Assembly (NCBI GenBank): GCA_041656175.1 | Contig: JBBAEA010000135.1 | Coordinates: forward strand, 1-9,255 | DNA: 9,255 bases | Direction: 5' to 3' | From: JBBAEA01 sp041656175 | GTDB lineage: Bacteria > Myxococcota_A > Bradymonadia > UBA4248 | Part shown: positions 1 through 4,621 of the stretch, piece after piece | Position numbering within the stretch: position 1 is the first letter of the stretch | Layout: every line of letters starts with the position of its first letter | Position numbers and translations under genes: made by a program | The notes under the pieces: generated by a model | Database searches by the model: none | Seen by the model: only the letters and a program-made list of their open reading frames with translations | Told to the model about the DNA's origin: nothing

Positions 1-12
1 GGGAAGGGGGGT

Positions 13-65
13 ACGGGGGGAAACATCTTTTCTTTGGCACAAAGAAAAGGGTTTCCCCCCCCCGT
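13..65. repeat. Large C/G-tract hairpin downstream of the alkD-like gene
   Basis: Two nested inverted repeats are visible. The inner stem is a perfect 9-bp pair, CTTTTCTTT (27-35) with AAAGAAAAG (41-49), around a 5-nt loop. The outer stem pairs GGGGGGAAAC (15-24) with GTTTCCCCCC (51-60), and AC before the G run matches GT after the C run. The right arm carries a run of nine Cs (55-63). It begins about 20 nt past the stop of the minus-strand alkD-like gene, so it could end that transcript, but there is no proper U-tract after it. Its G/C-tract arms resemble the repeats at 1130-1152 and 3739-3760, so an intergenic repeat family is equally likely. Confidence 0.6.
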
Positions 66-83
66 GCAAAGCTCTCATTATTA

Positions 84-767
84 TTATTTTACCCGTAGTG
101 AACGCAGGTAGTCTTTAAGTTCATGGCTAATGCGACGGCTTTCGATAGCTTTTTGTATTGATTTGTTATGTGTAAACTTATCTAAATGTTGTGTTGTAAA
201 ATAATGTATACTTGCATCATATTGTTTGATGAGTGCAAAACTAAAATACCATGCTTGCATCATTTTGACATAGTATTCTTCGGTTTTAAGATTAGCAACA
301 AGCTCCAAATCATAAGCTTTAAAGTGTGCATCAAGGTAGTTGGATAATAACAAACCCATACCATAGCGGATGGTGTAACAGTGTTTAGATTCAAGCCACT
401 GCAATATTTTAGCATATACCGCTTCATGGTTCTTTTTAAAGATCTTGGGCGAAAATGAATCGCAAGTTGCCCAGTTGTCTATATATGGCAGAAAACGCTC
501 CGTCTGAACCATGCATTCGTTATATTCTTGAATTTGTTCTATAATAAAGGCATGCAAGTTGTTTTCTTCGTAATAATAATGTGGAAGCGTTTGTAAAAAG
601 GCAAGCGAGAGATCTCTATTGTCTTTGTATAAGTTTTTTGCAAGTTTGCGTAACAATGGCGTTCTAATGCCGATAATTTTATCTTCAGAAACGGTGGGAA
701 TCAGTTTTTTATGAAATTGTTTGTAATCATGGTCTGCCATAGATAGCAGTGTTTTTTGTATGTTCAT
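84..767 (-). CDS. AlkD-like DNA alkylation repair protein (HEAT-repeat DNA glycosylase family)
   Basis: The 227-residue product matches the length and pattern of the AlkD-like family. These all-helical HEAT-repeat proteins excise N3- or N7-alkylated bases from DNA by binding the backbone rather than flipping the base. The N-terminal LIPTVSEDKIIGIRTPLLRK (22-41) is the hallmark segment. Residues matching the known AlkD functional set are visible: W99 and D103 in DNWATCDSF, R134 in TIRYGMG and W173 in MMQAWYF. W-to-D (4) and R-to-W (39) spacings equal those of Bacillus cereus AlkD (W109, D113, R148, W187). I chose ATG at 767 because MNIQKTLLSMADHDYK is the typical family start. A TTG at 809 would add 14 unrelated residues. 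No clear Shine-Dalgarno sequence precedes either start. The gene is much more AT-rich than the cas genes, and there is no evident functional tie to CRISPR. Confidence 0.85.
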   Translation of the reverse strand: MNIQKTLLSMADHDYKQFHKKLIPTVSEDKIIGIRTPLLRKLAKNLYKDNRDLSLAFLQTLPHYYYEENNLHAFIIEQIQEYNECMVQTERFLPYIDNWATCDSFSPKIFKKNHEAVYAKILQWLESKHCYTIRYGMGLLLSNYLDAHFKAYDLELVANLKTEEYYVKMMQAWYFSFALIKQYDASIHYFTTQHLDKFTHNKSIQKAIESRRISHELKDYLRSLRVK

Positions 768-1014
768 CGTAGAAATAGTCAAAGAAGAGTTAGCGAAAAA
801 CCAGAGCAAGAAAAAGCAAGATTTTGCTTAAAATATGTGTAAAGTCAATGGTAAACTGTTTGACCAAGACTCGCTGTACGTTGTTTGTCGTGTTAAAAAT
901 AAAGCAGAGTAGGAGAAATTTGTTACAAGCTTTTAATCCAAAGAGAATAGAAACACACACCACAGTTCGCGCTATGCTCGCTGATTATAGCAAAGAATTG
1001 CTTACGAGGGGGTA

Positions 1015-1130
1015 GCGCGGGATCGCCGAAAATTTCGTGTTATGAGCGTATAAAATGCGCTGGTTTGGCGAGTAGCCAAAACAGCGCATTTTATTTACGC
1101 GAATTACACGAAATTTGAGGAAGCCCGCGC
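1015..1130. repeat. Imperfect palindrome of about 116 bp (MITE-like or terminator-like)
   Basis: The core is a 19-bp stem with one mismatch: TAAAATGCGCTGGTTTGGC (1051-1069) against its complement at 1075-1093, with loop GAGTA. Symmetry continues outward with small gaps. AAATTTCGTGT (about 1030-1040) pairs with ACACGAAATTT (1105-1115), GCGTA (1046-1050) pairs with TTACGC (1095-1100), and GCGCGGG (1015-1021) pairs with CCCGCGC (1124-1130). It starts about 40 nt past the cas6e stop, so the RNA would fold into a long hairpin at the end of the cas transcript. It could act as a terminator or 3' stabiliser in either direction. The length and near-complete symmetry also fit a small non-autonomous palindromic element. 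I see no target duplication. Confidence 0.75.
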
Positions 1131-1152
1131 GTAGGGGGAAACTTCCCCCCAC
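1130..1152 (-). repeat. G/C-tract repeat, copy 1 (near-identical to 3739-3760)
   Basis: Read on the minus strand this is GTGGGGGG, AAGTTT, CCCCCTACG. It matches 3739-3760 on the plus strand except for one extra G in the first G run. The unit is itself near-palindromic (GGGGGAA facing TTCCCCC), so it can form a short hairpin. It sits between the cas6e stop and the long palindrome. Confidence 0.7.
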
Positions 1153-1170
1153 AAGCCAATCGCAGAACTT

Positions 1171-1806
1171 TCAAAGTTTTATGACGGTTAAAAGCCCGCA
1201 ACCATAAGCTCGCGCCCTGCCTAAACCTTCGCAAAGCACTCGCCTGAAGGCTTCGACGTCGGTGATGCGCAGCTCGCCTTCATAGCTTGCCGTGCTCAGG
1301 GTGACCTGTTTGCCGCGCTCTTTGGAGGCGCTCCTGTAAAAGCGCTTCCACTGCCTGTCGACCACTTCGAAGGCTTCGGGGGCGAGTTCAAAGCCCGCGG
1401 CCTCGGCGCGTTTCAAGAGCCAGTCGCGTTGTCGTGCAACCGTAACGCAAGCACTCACGCGTCCGCGATCACGGGTGTTGCTTGGCTGGCTGTATATGGG
1501 GTTGGCGGTGAGGCGAAAGAGGCAGCGTTGTCCTTGTTCTAGACTGGAGACGAATTTGTCGTAGGGTCTGCAAAGGCCAGGTTCGCCTTTGTCTCCAAAT
1601 TGCGCAGCAATGTGCAGGAGATTGGGCTTTTCTTGGCTTAGAATGAGCAGGTAGCTGTTTCCCTGGAGCTTGTCGATGCGCCAGAGTGTGCGGCTGTCTT
1701 GGCGATCGAGGGCGTCTTCGACGCAGCCGTGGATAATGTTGGGGCTGGCGAGTGCTGCCATGGTGTTGCGCAGCCGCGTATTGAGGGGGATGCGTGATAG
1801 GTACAT
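1171..1806 (-). CDS. cas6e: Cas6e (CasE), type I-E pre-crRNA endoribonuclease
   Basis: Cas6e cleaves the CRISPR precursor at the 3' base of each repeat hairpin and stays bound to the 3' end of the mature crRNA as the head of Cascade. The 211-residue product opens with the family signature MYLSRIPLN and carries H26 in NIIHGCVEDAL, the position of the catalytic histidine in Thermus Cse3 (H20 in E. coli). CLFRLTANP (about 95-103) is the conserved central strand. The C-terminal GLGRARAYGCGLL (194-206) is the glycine-rich RNA-binding loop typical of Cas6 proteins. Its ATG overlaps the cas5e TAA by one base (TAATG), so translation is probably coupled to cas5e. It is the last gene of the operon here, whereas cas1 usually follows. 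Length is close to the E. coli protein (199). No defect is visible. Confidence 0.96.
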   Translation of the reverse strand: MYLSRIPLNTRLRNTMAALASPNIIHGCVEDALDRQDSRTLWRIDKLQGNSYLLILSQEKPNLLHIAAQFGDKGEPGLCRPYDKFVSSLEQGQRCLFRLTANPIYSQPSNTRDRGRVSACVTVARQRDWLLKRAEAAGFELAPEAFEVVDRQWKRFYRSASKERGKQVTLSTASYEGELRITDVEAFRRVLCEGLGRARAYGCGLLTVIKL

Positions 1807-2528
1807 TAGAAGTGCTCCTCAAGGCTTGCCATGGCGTCGTGGCTCGGGCGAGCTTTACTGGGGTTGGGGATGGAAACAAGTTGGCTGGCGTCAATGCTGC
1901 GGTAGCCGTATTTTCTGTGCTTTTGGTCGAAGGACTCTGGCATATCGCGCTGGAAATAGGCGTTTTTGCTGTCGGGGGCGGCATCAAGTACAAGGCGCAG
2001 TTGCACGGTGCTCGGCGCTTTTCGCTGTAGGTATGCGCTGGCAAGCCAAGGTTCCTCGCGCAAAGCCTCTTCAAGGCTTATATTGAGGCGCAAGCCTAAG
2101 CAGACCCTGCCCTCTGGAGGGCAGGAGCGCCTTCCCAAAAAGAGGGGAAAGCGCGGATTTTGAACAGCCGTTTCTAGCATTTTAAGCAAGTCTTCGTCGC
2201 CCTCAAGGCCCACGAGGAAGCTTGCATCGGCGAGGTAGTAGCGCTCGGTGATGTCGGAATCCTTAAGCGCGTTGCGCGTGTTCCAGAATTTCTCCTTGTG
2301 AACCATGTGGTAGTCACGCAAAAGTGCGCCTTCCCAGTCCACGCGCGTGCCAAAGCGCAGAGTCGTTAAGTCTTGGATGCTTTCGTGGCGTTTCCGTCCT
2401 AAGGCAGATGCCAAAAGTCCTATGATTGCGCTTTTAGTCGGTGCACGCTCTGTGCTGCGTTGATTAAATTTTGAGCCAATGCCCCAACTTTGCAAAGGCC
2501 CAGCAAGCCGAAGTAAGAGAGTGGTCAT
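1806..2528 (-). CDS. cas5e: Cas5e (CasD), type I-E Cascade subunit
   Basis: Cas5e binds the 5' handle of the crRNA and caps the Cas7 filament next to Cse1. The 240-residue product (E. coli CasD is 224) begins MTTLLLRLAGPLQSWG, the hallmark N-terminus of the family. It continues with RSTERAPTKSAIIGLLASAL (24-43), the conserved segment of the Cas5 RAMP fold. RYYLADASFLVGLEG (96-110) and NPRFPLFLGRRSCPP (124-138) are further Cas5e landmarks. The ATG at 2528 is preceded by GGGAG five bases upstream. It lies 15 nt after the cas7 stop and overlaps cas6e by one base. A long frame on the same strand (1469-2074) is only a shadow of this gene and cas6e. Confidence 0.96.
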   Translation of the reverse strand: MTTLLLRLAGPLQSWGIGSKFNQRSTERAPTKSAIIGLLASALGRKRHESIQDLTTLRFGTRVDWEGALLRDYHMVHKEKFWNTRNALKDSDITERYYLADASFLVGLEGDEDLLKMLETAVQNPRFPLFLGRRSCPPEGRVCLGLRLNISLEEALREEPWLASAYLQRKAPSTVQLRLVLDAAPDSKNAYFQRDMPESFDQKHRKYGYRSIDASQLVSIPNPSKARPSHDAMASLEEHF

Positions 2529-2543
2529 GCTGTCTCCCGATGT

Positions 2544-3620
2544 TTAAAGGTTTTCCAAAACGTAGCTACGAACTTGATCGCAGGCATCCTGGAGCGCCGT
2601 GGGGGAGGCGAGAGAGCTTAGGCCCTCGCCAACGACGATGCTGAGTTCTGGCTCTGGTAACCATGATTTGTAGGTGTTTTGAGCGTGTTTAACGAGTGCG
2701 CGTTCGGAGGCGCGGACGTAGCCCTCGTCCGTGGCGGCAACGGGCTTTTCGAAGGCGCCGACAAAGTTGATGGGCTGGTCGCGGCGCAGTGTTATCAAGA
2801 CGGCACTTGGTAGCGTGCGGTGTGCAAAGGTGTTTTGCTTGCCCGAGGGCATGGAGCGAATGAAGGCATCGACAAAGAGGCGCAAGGCATCGGGAGTTTC
2901 TTCGCCGAGTTGCTTTTGCAGCGCGTGCACGGCAACCGTAGCGTAGCGATAAAGCGTCGAGGAGTTGTATTCGATGGTGCCAAGCATTCCTGCACCCGCG
3001 TGATCCTCAATAGACAATTCATCAAGCGCTGTGTAGAAGTCGTATTCATTGGTGACAGCGTGCGTTGAGATGGCGTGTGCTACTTGTGCGCTGGCATCGG
3101 TGTTGAGCGCGGGATCATCGGCGACCATGCGCCCGAAAAGTGCGACATCTATGCCAGGCTCTTCGGTGAGGGCTCTTTGGGCATCTGCCGTTTTGCACTT
3201 GGGGTCTTCAACGGCGAGTAATGCCAGGTTTTTGGCTTGTGTTGGGCTTAAGAAAAAGAGAGCCTTGGTCAAAATGTTGACCACCTCGCTATCCTTCTTC
3301 TTTTCTTCTTTGACCGTAATTTTCGCTTTTTCGACGATGTCCCTAGCCAATTTTTCGGGCTTTTCCCCCCCGAGTGCCGCGATTTCCTTGGCTACCATGT
3401 CGACTACGCGCAAGGTTCTTACACCAACCTTGTCCTTATCGCTGATGAGGTCTTTGAACATGTCGCGCACACCCTTTTTCCACGATTGTGAAGAGACGCG
3501 CGCGCGGTTAACGCCGCCGTAGAATGCGGTTTTGGGGCTTCCCGTGTCGTCGCGATTGACGCAGCTGGGGGGTAGCGTTTGGATGACGTGAATGTCGAGG
3601 TAAAGATTATCGTTAGCCAT
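2544..3620 (-). CDS. cas7: Cas7e (CasC), type I-E Cascade backbone subunit
   Basis: Six copies of Cas7 form the helical backbone that holds the crRNA spacer. The 358-residue product (E. coli CasC is 363) starts LYLDIHVIQTLPPSCVNRDD and carries GSPKTAFYGGVNRARVSSQ (27-45), the most diagnostic stretch of the family. Further landmarks are DVALFGRMVADDP (158-170), HAVTNEYDFYTALDEL (187-202), GAGMLGTIEYNSSTLYRYA (209-227) and SGKQNTFAHRTLP (259-271). I chose the ATG at 3620 because AAAAAGGA sits 7 nt upstream. A TTG at 3653 in the same frame would place 11 residues over that ribosome binding site. A run of seven Gs (coding strand, 3371-3365, residues 84-86) is a possible slippage site. Unusually, 380 nt separate this gene from cse2, and a candidate promoter lies in that gap. 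Confidence 0.96.
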   Translation of the reverse strand: MANDNLYLDIHVIQTLPPSCVNRDDTGSPKTAFYGGVNRARVSSQSWKKGVRDMFKDLISDKDKVGVRTLRVVDMVAKEIAALGGEKPEKLARDIVEKAKITVKEEKKKDSEVVNILTKALFFLSPTQAKNLALLAVEDPKCKTADAQRALTEEPGIDVALFGRMVADDPALNTDASAQVAHAISTHAVTNEYDFYTALDELSIEDHAGAGMLGTIEYNSSTLYRYATVAVHALQKQLGEETPDALRLFVDAFIRSMPSGKQNTFAHRTLPSAVLITLRRDQPINFVGAFEKPVAATDEGYVRASERALVKHAQNTYKSWLPEPELSIVVGEGLSSLASPTALQDACDQVRSYVLENL

Positions 3621-3658
3621 GAGAGATTCCTTTTTAAGAAAGAGAGTAGTCAAGAAAG

Positions 3659-3675
3659 CTCGGCGTTTTGCCGAG
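3659..3675 (-). repeat. Stem-loop in the cas7 leader
   Basis: CTCGGC (3659-3664) and GCCGAG (3670-3675) form a perfect 6-bp stem around a 5-nt loop. On the minus strand it ends about 38 nt before the cas7 ATG and is followed by CTTTCTT rather than a clean T run. It could slow transcription or shape the 5' end of a cas7 transcript. It is too weak to call a terminator. Confidence 0.45.
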
Positions 3676-3676
3676 A

Positions 3677-3703
3677 GTCATAAGAAAAACCTTGATATGT
3701 CAA
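3677..3703 (-). promoter_or_regulatory. Candidate promoter for cas7-cas5e-cas6e
   Basis: On the minus strand TTGACA (3703-3698) is a perfect -35 consensus. TATGAC (3682-3677) is a 4-of-6 match to the -10 box at 15-nt spacing, shorter than the ideal 17. The surroundings are AT-rich, unlike the GC-rich repeat just upstream. TTGACATATCAA is also a partial dyad (TTGA/TCAA half-sites). An overlapping alternative -10, TATACT (3710-3705), has no matching -35. Transcription from here would supply the second half of the operon independently. This is inferred from motifs only. Confidence 0.27.
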
Positions 3704-3738
3704 AGTATAAGCTATGCTTTAAGCGTAGTTTTTTCATG

Positions 3739-3760
3739 GTGGGGGAAGTTTCCCCCTACG
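3739..3760 (+). repeat. G/C-tract repeat, copy 2 (inverted relative to 1130-1152)
   Basis: GTGGGGGAAGTTTCCCCCTACG differs from the reverse complement of 1130-1152 by one G in the first run. A second shared block, CTACCCCCTC (3792-3801), matches the reverse complement of 1006-1015 in the same relative order. This copy therefore has the same two flanks as the element downstream of cas6e, but without the long palindrome between them. Confidence 0.7.
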
Positions 3761-3801
3761 TGTCAACCCCGCGCTTTGCGCAGGTTTGCCACTACCCCCT
3801 C

Positions 3802-3818
3802 CGCGGGGACACCCCGCG
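3802..3818. repeat. Perfect GC hairpin in the cse2-cas7 gap
   Basis: CGCGGGG (3802-3808) and CCCCGCG (3812-3818) form a 7-bp stem around ACA. The stem sequence recalls the hairpin of type I-E CRISPR repeats, but the flanks do not match a 28-29-nt repeat and no second copy occurs at spacer distance. I read it as part of the intergenic repeat. Confidence 0.5.
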
Positions 3819-4000
3819 ACGCCCCGTTGAGTTTTTGGCGAAACATGAGTTTGCACTTGCTTTGGGGGGAATTCCTCCGCACCATTGCGCCATGGACGGC
3901 AGCCATTGGTACGCCGAAAGCGAACCGAAGGACAGCTGCCCCTGGATGGGTCGCTGACAACGCCCCCTTTAATGAGGGGCAGTCACTAAGATTTTGAATT

Positions 4001-4621
4001 TTAAGTCTCAGTTTTTTCCTCATCCGCTGCTCCGAAAGCGTAAAAATCCTGCCCCCACCTCAGGCGCAGAGCGCTACGCATGTTGGGATTTTGGAAACGA
4101 TAGAGATCGCTTGCAAGTTGCACATAATCAAGGGCGATGTCGTTGGCTTTGAGTAAACCTATCATTGCTCTTAGGTGATGTGAAAGCTCCTCAAGACTAT
4201 TTGAAGTGGCTAGGATATTAAAACGTCGTCTGATGGCGTCCGAATCTTTGTCTGAGCGGGAGCTAAGTCTTCGCGAGGCCGCACCGATGGAGTGGCGCTC
4301 TCCCTTATCGACTTTGTGCATTGAGCTGCTTTTGATGTCTTTACCTTGTTGGTGGAAGGCAAAGAGCGAAAGCGCGATGTGCACGGCCCATTCTCCTTTT
4401 GTGGGTTCATGTCCCTTAGATAGCAGTTCCTCGGGTAGACCCTCGAGGGTGAATTCCCACAGCTCGGGTAAGTCTCCTGGCGCCTTCCCCAAGCCGCGCC
4501 GAAGTTTTGCCAAGATTGCACGAACACTTGCTTCATCGTTGGAATTGCTTAGCCAGTAGAGTTTTTTCGCAACGAAATTTGCGCACAGTTCATGGTCATA
4601 CGATTTTACTTTTTCTTCCAC
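4001..4621 (-). CDS. cse2: Cse2 (CasB), type I-E Cascade small subunit
   Basis: Two copies of Cse2 form the belly of Cascade and hold the displaced non-target strand during R-loop formation. The 206-residue product is longer than E. coli CasB (160) but within the usual spread. Diagnostic segments are GEWAVHIALSLFAFHQQGK (76-94), AIRRRFNILATSNSLEELSH (129-148) with its arginine cluster, HLRAMIGLLKANDIALDYVQ (149-168) and the C-terminal LRLRWGQDFYAF (185-196). The only workable start is GTG at 4621. It has AAAAGGAG 7 nt ahead, and the next in-frame Met is at residue 101. The first 16 nt overlap the end of cse1, implying coupled translation. The gene ends at the edge of a 380-nt non-coding gap. 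An acidic tail (ADEEKTET) follows the conserved core. Confidence 0.94.
   Translation of the reverse strand: MEEKVKSYDHELCANFVAKKLYWLSNSNDEASVRAILAKLRRGLGKAPGDLPELWEFTLEGLPEELLSKGHEPTKGEWAVHIALSLFAFHQQGKDIKSSSMHKVDKGERHSIGAASRRLSSRSDKDSDAIRRRFNILATSNSLEELSHHLRAMIGLLKANDIALDYVQLASDLYRFQNPNMRSALRLRWGQDFYAFGAADEEKTET

Larger units (their letters stand above)
768..1170. other. Intergenic stretch between cas6e and the alkD-like gene
   Basis: This 403-nt stretch has no convincing gene. Its alkD-proximal part (768-1000) is AT-rich and should hold the promoter of the alkD-like gene. A TTGACT sequence on the minus strand at 848-843 is a possible -35 box, but I see no good -10 at normal spacing. A 63-codon plus-strand frame (824-1015) has no ribosome binding site and no recognisable motif. 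The cas6e-proximal part (1006-1152) is the palindromic and G/C-tract repeat described separately. This is where cas1, cas2 and a repeat-spacer array would usually follow cas6e in a type I-E locus. None is present. Confidence 0.7.
3621..4000. other. Repeat-rich 380-nt gap inside the cas operon
   Basis: The cse2-cas7 interval is normally a few to a few dozen bases. Here, from the cse2 side, it holds: a short hairpin CCCCT/AGGGG (3964-3968 with 3975-3979); a GC-rich tract (about 3840-3960) of no evident coding sense; a perfect 7-bp hairpin CGCGGGG-ACA-CCCCGCG (3802-3818); the G/C-tract repeat 3739-3760; an AT-rich segment with promoter-like elements (3677-3725); and a 6-bp hairpin CTCGGC-GTTTT-GCCGAG (3659-3675) just before the cas7 leader. 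An 86-codon minus-strand frame (4023-3763) crosses most of it, starts within the end of cse2 and has a GGAG six bases ahead of its ATG. I recognise nothing in that product and doubt it is a gene. Confidence 0.75.

Noticed and set aside
84..767. AlkD-like gene as a new CRISPR accessory gene
   Set aside because: It is separated from cas6e by 403 nt with a repeat, differs in composition and belongs to a widespread repair family. Proximity in one window is not enough.
768..809. Upstream TTG start for the alkD-like protein adding 14 residues
   Set aside because: The extra residues do not resemble the family, and the internal ATG gives the usual N-terminus and length.
824..1015. 63-codon plus-strand frame between alkD and cas6e
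   Set aside because: No ribosome binding site, no family motif, and it ends in the G/C-tract repeat. A chance frame.
1469..2074. 201-codon minus-strand frame across cas6e and cas5e
   Set aside because: It lies in another frame of two certain genes, is Pro/Arg/Thr-rich and has no recognisable domain. A shadow frame.
3049..3522. 157-codon plus-strand frame opposite cas7
   Set aside because: Antisense to a certain gene, low-complexity Ser/Ala/Leu composition and no start signal.
3760..3818. CRISPR-repeat-like sequence with CCCCGCG and CGCGGGG stems near the cas genes
   Set aside because: The pieces are different hairpins, not copies of one 28-29-nt repeat. There is no second copy at 60-61-nt spacing and no spacers.
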